Source of the DNA: Erythrobacter sp.
GTDB taxonomy: Bacteria; Pseudomonadota; Alphaproteobacteria; Sphingomonadales; Sphingomonadaceae
Reading direction: 5' to 3'
Assembly (NCBI GenBank): GCA_002695185.1
Contig: NZOF01000155.1
Location: 18,181-82,180 of the forward strand
DNA length: 64,000 nt
Part shown: in pieces, positions 54,083-61,672 of the stretch
How positions within the stretch are numbered: the stretch's first letter is position 1
Layout: every line of letters starts with the position of its first letter
The notes under the pieces: model-generated
Seen by the model: the letters and a program-made list of their open reading frames with translations, nothing else
Told to the model about the DNA's origin: nothing
The model's database searches: none
Translations under genes and position numbers: made by a program

Positions 54083-55416
54083 ACCGGCCCCTGAATCGGC
54101 GCATGAGCCGAATTGCCATTCTCGCGCTTCCGCTGACGCTCGCGATCGCCGCCTGCCAGGACAGCAGCGATCCCGATCTCGACCAGACCGGCGCCCGGCC
54201 CGCTTTGCCCGCGCAGAACGATGCGCTGATCCCGGCGATGGAAATTCCCACGCCCAAAGGCTGGGGCGACGAATTGCCGACGGCGCCCGCTGGCTATACT
54301 GTCAGCGCGATCACCCAAGATCTCAAGATCCCGCGCCAAATGCTGCTCCTGCCCAATGGCGATCTGCTGGTGGCGGAAGGATCGGGCGGCAAGGCGCCTA
54401 AGCTGCGGCCCAAGGATGTCATCGCAGGCTTGATCAAGAAGCGCGGCAAAAGCCCGGTCGAAGGCGGCGACCGGATTACCTTGCTGCGCGATAGCGACGG
54501 CGACGGGCGGACCGATCTCCAGACAACCTTCATCGACGGCCTCGATGCGCCATACGGCCTCGCTCTCGTCGACGGCACGCTCTACGTCGCCAATCAGGGC
54601 AATCTGGTCGCCTTCCCCTATACCGAAGGTGCGACCAGTATCACGGCCCCGGGTCGCGAACTGACCAAACTGCCTTCGAAGATCAATCACCACTGGACCA
54701 AGGCGATGACCACCAGTCCCGATGGCAGCAAGCTCTATGTCGGCATCGGATCGAACAGCAATGTCGGCGAACGCGGCATGGATGTCGAAGAAGATCGTGC
54801 GGTGATCTGGGAAATCGACCGTGAAAGCGGGGCCAGCCGCATTTTCGCTTCCGGCATTCGCAACCCGACCGCGCTCGCCTTCGATCCGTGGCAGGAACGG
54901 CTGTGGGCGGTGGTCAACGAACGCGACGAACTTGGCCCGCAGCTCGTGCCCGATTATCTCACGTCGGTGAAAGACGGGGCCTTCTATGGCTGGCCCTACA
55001 GCTATTACGGGCAGACCGTCGATCCGCGGGTCAAGCCCGCGCGCCCCGCTTTGGTCGAGAAAGCGATCGCACCCGATTATGCGCTCGGTTCGCATGTGGC
55101 TGCGCTTGGTTTAGACTTTACGACCGATGGCGGGCTTGGCGGGTTCTTTGGCGAAGGCGCGTTCGTGGGCATGCATGGCAGCTGGAACCGCGCCGATCCT
55201 TCGGGCTACAAAGTCGTATTCGTGCCGTTCCGCGGTGGACGGCCCGCGGGCGAACCGGTCGATCTGCTCACCGGGTTTTTGAAAGACGGCCATGCGCGCG
55301 GGCGGCCCGTGGGCGTGACGTACGATGGCGAACGCGGCGTGCTCTATGTCGCGGACGACGTCTCCAACACCGTTTGGCGTGTCGCTCTCAACATGTCCGG
55401 GGGGCAATCTGACTAA
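54079..55416 (+). CDS. PQQ-type sugar (sorbosone) dehydrogenase lipoprotein
   Basis: Periplasmic beta-propeller protein of 445 residues. A lipoprotein signal ends at AIAAC (C26). The body matches soluble quinoprotein glucose/sorbosone dehydrogenases: IPRQMLLLPNGDLLVAEGSG, DSDGDGRTDLQTTF (a calcium-like loop), INHHWTKAMTTSPDGSKLYV with the catalytic-type histidine, IRNPTALAFDP and GMHGSWNRADPSGYKV. It would oxidise a sugar or aldehyde using PQQ and could feed electrons to the neighbouring cytochromes. The substrate is unknown. It closes the oxidase module and is coupled to the DUF2231 gene. Confidence 0.88.
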   Translation: MNRPLNRRMSRIAILALPLTLAIAACQDSSDPDLDQTGARPALPAQNDALIPAMEIPTPKGWGDELPTAPAGYTVSAITQDLKIPRQMLLLPNGDLLVAEGSGGKAPKLRPKDVIAGLIKKRGKSPVEGGDRITLLRDSDGDGRTDLQTTFIDGLDAPYGLALVDGTLYVANQGNLVAFPYTEGATSITAPGRELTKLPSKINHHWTKAMTTSPDGSKLYVGIGSNSNVGERGMDVEEDRAVIWEIDRESGASRIFASGIRNPTALAFDPWQERLWAVVNERDELGPQLVPDYLTSVKDGAFYGWPYSYYGQTVDPRVKPARPALVEKAIAPDYALGSHVAALGLDFTTDGGLGGFFGEGAFVGMHGSWNRADPSGYKVVFVPFRGGRPAGEPVDLLTGFLKDGHARGRPVGVTYDGERGVLYVADDVSNTVWRVALNMSGGQSD

Positions 55417-55448
55417 GCGGAACTTCTTCTGTCTTCTTAGCATAACCT

Positions 55449-55916
55449 ATGGAATTTTTTGAACCCGAAACGATGGACTGGGGAGGTGCGGCAATCCGCT
55501 TCGCTTTTGCTACCGTGCTTCCATTTCTGATTGGGCTCGAACGATTTTTGCGACGCAAGCCCATCGATTTCCGTCCATTTGTCATCATCTCTGTTGGGTC
55601 GTGCGGTCTGGTGATGGCTTCAATAGAAATGCTTCAGACGATCAACGACACGAATTCAAATATCGATCCCACTAGAGTCATCGAAGGTGTCATAACAGGA
55701 ATTGGATTTCTCGGGGCTGGCGCAATGTTTCGAGAAGGTAACTTTATTCAAGGCGCGGGGTCGGCGGCGTCCATTTGGGTTGCGGGCGCAATCGGTCTCA
55801 CTTGTGGGATGGGTGAACTTTGGCTCGCAGTAACAATGTCAGTAATCGTGCTGGTCTTGCTCGTCATCAGTGCTCCGTTCACATCTAAATGGGACCCGGA
55901 CCACAAAGACAACTGA
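55449..55916 (+). CDS. MgtC/SapB-family membrane protein
   Basis: Inner-membrane protein of 155 residues with four or five helices. Signatures are ATVLPFLIGLERFLRRKPID and VIEGVITGIGFLGAGAMFRE, followed by GAGSAASIWVAGAIGLTCGM, which define the MgtC/SapB fold. The soluble C-terminal domain of MgtC is absent, so this is the short form. MgtC proteins are tied to growth in low magnesium and acid stress; the role here is unknown. Composition is clearly less GC-rich than the oxidase module just upstream. No SD is evident. Confidence 0.85.
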   Translation: MEFFEPETMDWGGAAIRFAFATVLPFLIGLERFLRRKPIDFRPFVIISVGSCGLVMASIEMLQTINDTNSNIDPTRVIEGVITGIGFLGAGAMFREGNFIQGAGSAASIWVAGAIGLTCGMGELWLAVTMSVIVLVLLVISAPFTSKWDPDHKDN

Positions 55917-56077
55917 AGTGCTTTGCCGGACGCTTAACCAGCGTCAGCGTTGGTAGGACTAATGAATGAAAGCTTTGGGAATATCTTTCGAGCCAAAAGC
56001 AGAAAGTCCAAAAACGGCCCATTAGTCGCCTCGCTTGTCCAGCGGCATCCGAGAGAATCTACTCTGATAGGTATCCC

Positions 56078-56725
56078 CTATCGTCCAGTGAGATAGTGCA
56101 AAATCATACCCGTATAGGCGTCGATCAAATTTTCATCCGAAGGCCGTAAATCATCCTTGGTCGCCGCTGCCGGCAGCACGATGCGATCGAGAAACGCGAT
56201 GTTGAGGAAATAGCTCACCATTCGGGCGGCTTCATACAAATCGGTATGAACGATCTCGTCGTGATATTTGTCCAACTCTGCGGCCAGCAACTCAATAGCG
56301 TCGCGGCCAAGCTTAGATACCAGCGGAAGTTCGACATCGGGATTGAGCCGACGATAGGTCAGCAACGCTCGGCGAAGGCCGAGAGTCTCGGTGACCTGGC
56401 GATGCGCCCCGCGGATTGATTGTTCTATGGCCCCGCGAAGATCAGGCGCCGCGCTGGGCTCATACTTCTCGCCGTCAATCGTGCCATGCTCGACAAACTC
56501 GGCGACGCGCGCCTTGATCCGCTCAATATAGCGATCGAACAGCGCCGGAAGCAGCGCCTCCTTGTCCTCGAAATGGCTGTAGATCGATCCGACCGCCACC
56601 TCACCCTGGCGCGCGATATCGGCGATGCTGATCGCTTCGAATTCCTTGCTTTCGAGCAGCTGTTCGAGCGCAGCGAGGATCTTTTCCCGGGTTCTCGCCG
56701 CGCGCTTCTGCTTAACTTTCGCCAT
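56078..56725 (-). CDS. TetR-family transcriptional regulator
   Basis: Dimeric repressor of 215 residues. The N-terminal HTH domain (about 8-55) reads RTREKILAALEQLLESKEFE, ISIADIARQGEVAVGSIYSH, FEDKEALLPALF; the rest is a helical ligand-binding domain. The start MAKVKQKRAAR is fixed by AAAGGAG seven bases upstream. It is divergent from a CPBP protease gene, and a 28-bp palindrome lies between them, so it probably represses both itself and the neighbour. The ligand is unknown. Confidence 0.93.
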   Translation of the reverse strand: MAKVKQKRAARTREKILAALEQLLESKEFEAISIADIARQGEVAVGSIYSHFEDKEALLPALFDRYIERIKARVAEFVEHGTIDGEKYEPSAAPDLRGAIEQSIRGAHRQVTETLGLRRALLTYRRLNPDVELPLVSKLGRDAIELLAAELDKYHDEIVHTDLYEAARMVSYFLNIAFLDRIVLPAAATKDDLRPSDENLIDAYTGMILHYLTGR

Positions 56726-56772
56726 CGCACCGCTCCTTTCGCATCGGCACGCATCCCGCAAGCCTCAATTCG

Positions 56773-56800
56773 ATATTGAATTTGAATTCGGATTCAGTAT
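56773..56800. promoter_or_regulatory. 28-bp palindromic operator for the TetR regulator
   Basis: The sequence is symmetric around GAATTC (56784-56789), with half-sites ATATTGAATTT and the complement of GGATTCAGTAT that agree at 8 of 11 positions. It overlaps a plausible plus-strand promoter, with -35 TTGAAT (56776-56781) and -10 TATTAA (56798-56803), 16 bases apart. Binding of the repressor would block transcription of the CPBP gene. Confidence 0.7.
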
Positions 56801-56844
56801 TAAGCGGGAGAACCGATTGCAAGACTGATTAGAAAGGACCTTCC

Positions 56845-57585
56845 ATGACCATGACCACCCCCTGGACGGCCGACGCGGTTGCCCCCGCGCAGCCGGCCCA
56901 ACGCCGCACGCCCGTTCCCGCCTGGGCCGAAATCCTGTTGGTGATCGCCACCTTCTGCATCGCGCGCGAAATCCCCGGCATCGAATACACCGGTCCGGTG
57001 GCGTTGATCGCATCGGTGCTGGTCATCACCGTCCTCCTCCGGCTGCGCGGGACGGGATGGAGCTCGCTGGGCCTGCGCGGGCCGCAAAGCGCGCGCGACG
57101 TGCTCAAGGGGGCGGGCATGGTGGTTCTCGTCTTTCTCGGCGCGGCGCTGACCAATGCGATCTCGATGGTCGTGCTCGGCTCGCTGCTCGGCGCGGAAGC
57201 CGAACGCGAATTTATGGATGTCTCCACCTTCCCAAAATATCTCATGATGATGGTGATCGTGTGGACCACCGCCTCCTTCTGCGAGGAAATGGTCTTCCGC
57301 GGTTTCCTGATGCACCGTGCAGTGGAAATATTCGGAGCCCGCCGCTTCACAGGGATCCTCGCCGCAATCTTCCAGGCCGCGCTGTTCGGCCTCGTCCACG
57401 CCTATCAGGGGATCGGCGGGATCCTGACCACCGGCCTCATCGGCCTCACTTTCGGGCTGCTTTATCTCGTCGCGCGGCGCAATCTCTGGCCCACGATCAT
57501 TGGCCACGGGCTGGTCAACACTTTCGGGATCACCGTGCTGCACCTGCAGGCGACCGGCGCGATCAACACCAGCGGCCTCGGCTGA
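56845..57585 (+). CDS. CPBP-family intramembrane metalloprotease (Abi/CAAX type)
   Basis: Eight-helix membrane protease-like protein of 246 residues with the four CPBP motifs: E147-E148 and R152 in FCEEMVFRGFLMHR, H185 in LFGLVHAYQG, and H221/N225 in IIGHGLVNTFG. Members cleave prenylated proteins or serve in bacteriocin immunity; the role here is unknown. AAAGGACCTTCC precedes the ATG. It is controlled by the divergent TetR gene through the palindrome and followed by a small membrane-protein gene. Confidence 0.9.
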   Translation: MTMTTPWTADAVAPAQPAQRRTPVPAWAEILLVIATFCIAREIPGIEYTGPVALIASVLVITVLLRLRGTGWSSLGLRGPQSARDVLKGAGMVVLVFLGAALTNAISMVVLGSLLGAEAEREFMDVSTFPKYLMMMVIVWTTASFCEEMVFRGFLMHRAVEIFGARRFTGILAAIFQAALFGLVHAYQGIGGILTTGLIGLTFGLLYLVARRNLWPTIIGHGLVNTFGITVLHLQATGAINTSGLG

Positions 57586-57619
57586 ACCAACCCGCATCAA
57601 ATACGAAGGATACCCCACT

Positions 57620-57859
57620 ATGAACTGGAAGAAGCCCACTCTTATCGCCCTCTGGTCGCTCGTCGCGCTTGCCTGGCTCGGCGTGGTCGGGATCTATTTC
57701 ACAGATCCGTCGAAGGCGCTGTGGGTTGGTACCGTCGCCGGTGCGGCCGTCATTTCCGAAATCGCCGTCTGGACCACTGCCGCCATCCTTGGCTTGAGCG
57801 TGATCGAGAGTCGTAAGCGCATCTGGTCTCGCATTCGCGCGCCCTTCGGGCCACGGTAA
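57620..57859 (+). CDS. Small membrane protein co-transcribed with the CPBP protease (79 residues)
   Basis: Not recognised. Two hydrophobic helices (about 7-27 and 34-58) flanked by basic residues (MNWKKPTLIALWSLVALAWL; C-terminus SRKRIWSRIRAPFGPR). AAGGA lies nine bases upstream of the ATG, 34 bases after the CPBP stop. The pair ends at a strong terminator, so it is a two-gene operon under TetR control. Confidence 0.72.
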   Translation: MNWKKPTLIALWSLVALAWLGVVGIYFTDPSKALWVGTVAGAAVISEIAVWTTAAILGLSVIESRKRIWSRIRAPFGPR

Positions 57860-57874
57860 CAGCGAAAATTTGAG

Positions 57875-57908
57875 AGGGTCGCTATTTGGCGAATAGCGAC
57901 CCTTTCTC
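57875..57908 (+). terminator. Strong hairpin terminator after the CPBP operon
   Basis: AGGGTCGCTATT and AATAGCGACCCT form a perfect 12-bp stem with a five-base loop (57875-57903), followed by TTCTCC. The left side carries AAAATTT, so it may also work on the minus strand. Confidence 0.82.
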
Positions 57909-58050
57909 CGCTTCGCCGCTCGACGTTGGGCGCCCCGCCTTCCTACCCGAGGAAAATGACTGCTTACGCGTAGTTTCAACCAAATGCGGAAGATCCGCAA
58001 TCGGCCCACAAAAAGCCGATCACCTAATTCCTCCGCAGCCCGCCATGGGC

Positions 58051-59151
58051 TCAAGTCGCAGTGCTTGCGCCTGCGCCGACCATCCTCAACTCCATCCCGT
58101 TTCCGCTAGCCTGCCATTGAGGCATGATATTCATCGACGAGGCAATAGACTGGATCACACGCGTTCCCAGGCCGGAGCCCTTCGCTGCGTGTTCGGCTTC
58201 TGCCGCGTCAGCGGTCCCGTTATCCCGACAAACGAGCGACAATCGACCAGACGGGACCTCGATGTCGACCGTGATCGAACCACTACCTGATCCGAAGGCA
58301 TGCTTGGCGGAATTGGCGATGAACTCGTTCACGATCAGCACCAACGAATTGGCGAGTTTCGGACCGACACGGTCATCGCTCACTCTTATAACGAGTACTA
58401 TTCCATCAGGCAGCAATTGTCTCAGGTCGGTTTCGATACGCATGAACAGCGACTGGAGACTGACGAGATCTTCGTCGCCAAGCTCGTGGAGTTCTGCATG
58501 GAGCGATGATAGGGAACGGATGCGGCCGCTTGCATCTTCCAGCGCGCGTCGCACGCCTACATCTGTCTCTCTCCTCGCCTTCATGGAAAGCAGTGCGCCA
58601 ATCGACGCGAGCGAATTCTTGACCCGGTGATCGACCTCCCGCCGCAGTGTCTGCTCTTGGTCCAGCGCCAAACGCAGGTCCAATTCGCGCATGATGTGGC
58701 GCGACAGGACCCGCAGCACCCTGCGCTGATGCTCTGACAATTCCCGTGGCTTGTGGTCCAGGACACACAGCGTGCCTAGTGGAAGACCATTGGCTCCTTT
58801 GAGAACAGAGCCAGCATAAAAACGAAATCCCGGATCGCTGCTGCACAGCGGATTATCCGCCATCCGCGCATCAGCAAGTCTATCGGGGATTTCGATATAG
58901 TCGCCCTGCAGGATCGCATGACCGCACAGGCTCGTCTCGAGCGGGGTTGACCTGACACCGAGCCCGACCTCTGCCTTGAACCATTGTCGGCCGTCGTCGA
59001 TGAAATTGATGACCGACACCGGGGCTTCGCAGATCTCCGACGCTATCGCTACCAGCTCGTCGAACTCGCGCTCCTTGTCGGTATCGAGAATTCCATAGCG
59101 ACGCAGTTCTCGCAGCCGTTCATCTTCAAGCGGGTGCAACGCAGGCTTCAT
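58051..59151 (-). CDS. GAF-domain sensor histidine kinase (HisKA_2/HWE-type)
   Basis: Cytoplasmic sensor kinase of 366 residues. A GAF domain (about 25-155) includes the segment EAPVSVINFIDDGRQWFKAE and SLCGHAILQGD. The dimerisation and phosphoacceptor segment is TLRREVDHRVKNSLASIGAL with phospho-histidine H175, typical of the HisKA_2/HWE class. An ATPase domain follows (LVLIVNEFIANSAKHAF with the N-box, then GSGLGTRVIQSI). No receiver or response regulator is adjacent. This class often feeds the general stress response of alphaproteobacteria; the target here is unknown. CTGAGG precedes the ATG. Confidence 0.9.
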   Translation of the reverse strand: MKPALHPLEDERLRELRRYGILDTDKEREFDELVAIASEICEAPVSVINFIDDGRQWFKAEVGLGVRSTPLETSLCGHAILQGDYIEIPDRLADARMADNPLCSSDPGFRFYAGSVLKGANGLPLGTLCVLDHKPRELSEHQRRVLRVLSRHIMRELDLRLALDQEQTLRREVDHRVKNSLASIGALLSMKARRETDVGVRRALEDASGRIRSLSSLHAELHELGDEDLVSLQSLFMRIETDLRQLLPDGIVLVIRVSDDRVGPKLANSLVLIVNEFIANSAKHAFGSGSGSITVDIEVPSGRLSLVCRDNGTADAAEAEHAAKGSGLGTRVIQSIASSMNIMPQWQASGNGMELRMVGAGASTAT

Positions 59152-59431
59152 GCGCCTCAGTTAGCAACAACGCGCCGAATGCGGAAGTGATCTGACAGGT
59201 CCGAAGTCCCCTCCTCGGTCAGGCAACGATACCTCACTTAGAGATTCGAAAGAGCTTACGATACGGCCATTCAAGGAGTGTGGCTAGACGACCACTTCGT
59301 CGCGCGCCGCTCAACTGCGGACCGACCGTTACCCGCCCTGTCTAACCGTTCGACATATTGGCGGGTATCAAACGGGACCTAGAGTTCGATGACTTTCTGC
59401 TTCGTGATGCGCAGCTCAAAGTCGGGGACTA
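59152..59431. other. Intergenic region with a short reading-frame stub after higA
   Basis: No gene of normal size. On the minus strand an ATG overlapping the higA stop (59435) opens an 18-residue frame, MIVPDFELRITKQKVIEL, ending at 59379. The tight ATGA overlap and clean sequence suggest it may be the remnant of a gene once coupled to higA. The rest shows no clear feature. Confidence 0.35.
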
Positions 59432-59734
59432 TCATGCTGCTTCGGCAAACTTTCCGACCTTGATGTCGTCCTCATGCGCCCGCGCTTGTGCGAGCTCATA
59501 GGCTGTCTGCATCCGCAGCAAGGTATCGGCTCTGACCCCGAATGCCTTCTCAAAGCGGATCGCCATATCGGCAGACAGGCTGGCATTGCCGTTGAGCAAC
59601 GTGCTCAGCGCCTGCCGCGAGACACCGAAGTGTGCAGCGAGATCGGTTACGCTGACGCAGGCAGGCTCAACAATCTCGCTCTTGAGCCAGTCGCCGACAT
59701 GGATAGCAAGCGATGGGTGCATCTTAAGCGCCAT
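59432..59734 (-). CDS. higA: HigA-family antitoxin
   Basis: HTH antitoxin of 100 residues. It starts MHPSLAIHVGDWLKSEIVEP, has the XRE helix-turn-helix SVTDLAAHFGVSRQALSTLL, NGNASLSADMAIRFEKAFGV, and a short helical tail, exactly the HigA/VapI layout. It should neutralise HigB and repress the operon. It is translated after the toxin gene, overlapping it by 11 bases. Confidence 0.92.
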   Translation of the reverse strand: MALKMHPSLAIHVGDWLKSEIVEPACVSVTDLAAHFGVSRQALSTLLNGNASLSADMAIRFEKAFGVRADTLLRMQTAYELAQARAHEDDIKVGKFAEAA

Positions 59735-60014
59735 GATAATCCTCCAGATCCATATCGATCAGCGCGCCTTTTTCATTCACGTTGAAGGTTAAGCGCCAGT
59801 TGCGTGTAACGGTCATCGACCAGGTACCTTTCCGGTTTCCTGCAAGTTCATGCAGGCCGAAGTTTGGTGGTAGGAACAGCTCATCCATGCCTTCCGCTGC
59901 ATCAATGAAGGCAAGCATCTTGCGCAGCCTAATCACGTCACCCACGAGGCCCTTGGCATTGCCGGTCTCGAAGAACCGTCGCAGGCCCTTGTGCCTGATG
60001 GATTCGATTTCCAT
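59724..60014 (-). CDS. higB: HigB-family toxin (RelE superfamily)
   Basis: Ribosome-dependent mRNA interferase of 96 residues. It reads IESIRHKGLRRFFETGNAKG, RLRKMLAFIDAAEGMDEL and HELAGNRKGTWSMTVTRNWR, LTFNVNEKGALIDMDLEDYH, the full HigB/RelE-like pattern including the basic active-site strand. It lies upstream of its antitoxin, which is the normal HigBA order and the reverse of most toxin-antitoxin operons. A -35/-10 promoter lies so close to the ATG that the mRNA should be nearly leaderless. Confidence 0.92.
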   Translation of the reverse strand: MEIESIRHKGLRRFFETGNAKGLVGDVIRLRKMLAFIDAAEGMDELFLPPNFGLHELAGNRKGTWSMTVTRNWRLTFNVNEKGALIDMDLEDYHGA

Positions 60015-60019
60015 GAGGT

Positions 60020-60048
60020 CATCTAGCCATCACATGTCGATTTGTCAA
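60020..60048 (-). promoter_or_regulatory. higBA promoter
   Basis: On the minus strand TTGACA (60048-60043), a 17-base spacer and TAGATG (60025-60020) form a promoter with a perfect -35 box. The -10 ends five bases before the higB ATG, so the transcript would start at or next to the start codon. Confidence 0.55.
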
Positions 60049-60628
60049 GCGTCACGCGACGCGCGACATATATCACTCATGCGCAATGCGATCCGGTCGA
60101 CCCTCAAAAGTGGGTCGCCGAAGAAAGCATTTGCGGGCCTCGGAATGTGGCTTTCTCAAAAGCCCTCGAAGAGGCCCTCAAAAATTTGTGGCCGAGATAA
60201 TCAGGGACGAATCGATCTCCGAGCATTCGGGCTCGATAACCACTGAGAGAATGGAAAAGACGAGCCGAGACAAGAATTTGGAGAACCAATGTGAGTCCTC
60301 CAAATCTGCCATTTTTTCATGGTATTTCAATGCCTTAAGTCGATGGTGCCAGAAGAGGCATCACATTCGAACTAACTTTCTACGTCTTATCAGATGGTTA
60401 GGAATTCGGCCGTCTCCAAAAAGCCCTCAAAAGGCCCTCAAAAGCCGTCTAATGCATTGGTTCGATGCCTTTTTGAGGACTCAGAATACGCAATTATTTA
60501 GCTTTGGCATCGTCGATGCAAGTCCGCAAAAAACTGTCAGCGAACCATCTCCGCAAAGCCATCCGATCGCGTTTTTATCCCGCAAATTCACATTTCCATC
60601 AATTGCGGGATAAATCTGGCCGGAGCAT
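60049..60628. repeat. Repeat-bearing non-coding stretch with CCCTCAAAA copies
   Basis: No confident gene. CCCTCAAAA occurs at 60101, 60175, 60424 and 60435 on the plus strand, with variants CTCAAAAGCCCTCG (about 60156) and the inverted TTTTTGAGG (about 60469). A plus-strand frame from 60086 to 60613 stays open for 175 codons but has no SD and no recognisable motif, so I do not call it. The repeats may come from a decayed or mobile element. Confidence 0.4.
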
Positions 60629-61255
60629 CTATTCGCGCGTCGTAACCTCGTCGCGCACCTCCGGGCTGATAGGACGCTCGACCGCCTGTTCGGCTTCCTG
60701 CAATAGCTCTGGTGTGAGATCGGTCGTCCGCGCGGGGAGTGGCGTGCCGTCGCCCATCTCACCGTTCCTTTCGATGTCTTCGATCAGCAACTTCATCTCT
60801 GCAATTTCTTTGACCTGAGCCTCAATGATCGAGTCCGCCAACTTGCGAACACGCGGATCGGTGATCTCAGCCCGCGCACTCGTCATGATTGCGATCGAAT
60901 GGTGAGGGATCATAGCCGACATGTACTCTTCGTCGTTGACGGTCGCCTGGCTGCGGACCAGCCACAGCGCCACCGCAAAGACCAGCGCGCCTACGCCCAG
61001 GATGATGAAGTTCTTGGTCTTGTCCTTGTACATGCCCCACATGAAGAGGAGCATGACGATCATCATCATGCCGCCCATGACGAACGTCATCCAGAAGCGC
61101 GTCTCGCTCCAGAACACATGATCAAGCTCGTATGTGTTTAGATACATCAGGCCGAACATGATCGCGGTCGACGTCGCCACCATCGCCATGAAGCGCCAGT
61201 AATTGCCCCCACCGCCCTGGTGCTGCTGTTGATCCGCATTGTGGTTGTCGGCCAT
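60629..61255 (-). CDS. DUF305 membrane protein
   Basis: The 208-residue product has three membrane helices (about 23-41, 55-75, 83-101) and a periplasmic helical domain with the DUF305 signature YMSAMIPHHSIAIMTSARAE (M115, H118, H119). DUF305 proteins are common beside copper-resistance genes, and the Met/His pairs suggest metal binding. GAGGATTGA precedes the ATG. It is the last gene of an operon with a potassium channel and a copper-type ATPase; its start is one base after the channel stop. Confidence 0.87.
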   Translation of the reverse strand: MADNHNADQQQHQGGGGNYWRFMAMVATSTAIMFGLMYLNTYELDHVFWSETRFWMTFVMGGMMMIVMLLFMWGMYKDKTKNFIILGVGALVFAVALWLVRSQATVNDEEYMSAMIPHHSIAIMTSARAEITDPRVRKLADSIIEAQVKEIAEMKLLIEDIERNGEMGDGTPLPARTTDLTPELLQEAEQAVERPISPEVRDEVTTRE

Positions 61256-61672
61256 TCAATCCTCCTGTTGGCTCATCGTCTTGTATACGTACTGGGCTGT
61301 GCAGCTGATCAGGATGAAACCTGTCAGCGACGCGATGCCCGCAATCACCCTCAGGTGATCGGTCGGATAGATGTCGCCCAAGCCCACTGTCGTCACGGTG
61401 ATCAGGGCGAAGTAATAGTAATCCATGGCCGACATGGCGGGCTCCTTGGCAAACCCGCCAAGCCCGAGCGAAGCGGCCCAGGCAAATCCGACTGCGAACA
61501 CCACAGCAACCAGCATGTGGCTGAGGAGAACGAGCAGAGATCCTCCCGTCAGTCTCAAGGCGGCTGGCGACATGCCGGGAGGCGACACCCTCTTCGCAAA
61601 TCGCAACATGACCAAATGCAAGGTCAGTGATACCAGGAAGAGTGTTATTCCGATTGCCGTTGCCGCGATCAT
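61256..61672 (-). CDS. Two-TM potassium-channel-like protein with TVGLGD filter
   Basis: The 138-residue product has an N-terminal helix (about 3-22), a further hydrophobic segment (about 45-70), a pore helix with [19 protein letters not shown] and a final helix (about 104-130). TVGLGD (95-100) replaces the usual TVGYGD selectivity filter, a leucine in place of tyrosine. It would act as a tetramer in the inner membrane. Its start overlaps the ATPase stop (ATGA), an unusual coupling of an ion channel to a metal pump. Confidence 0.85.
   Translation of the reverse strand: MIAATAIGITLFLVSLTLHLVMLRFAKRVSPPGMSPAALRLTGGSLLVLLSHMLVAVVFAVGFAWAASLGLGGFAKEPAMSAMDYYYFALITVTTVGLGDIYPTDHLRVIAGIASLTGFILISCTAQYVYKTMSQQED

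Noticed and set aside
60086..60613. Plus-strand 175-codon frame in the repeat-bearing stretch
   Set aside because: No SD, no known motif, and the codons follow the CCCTCAAAA repeats; I list the region instead of a gene, though expression data could change this.
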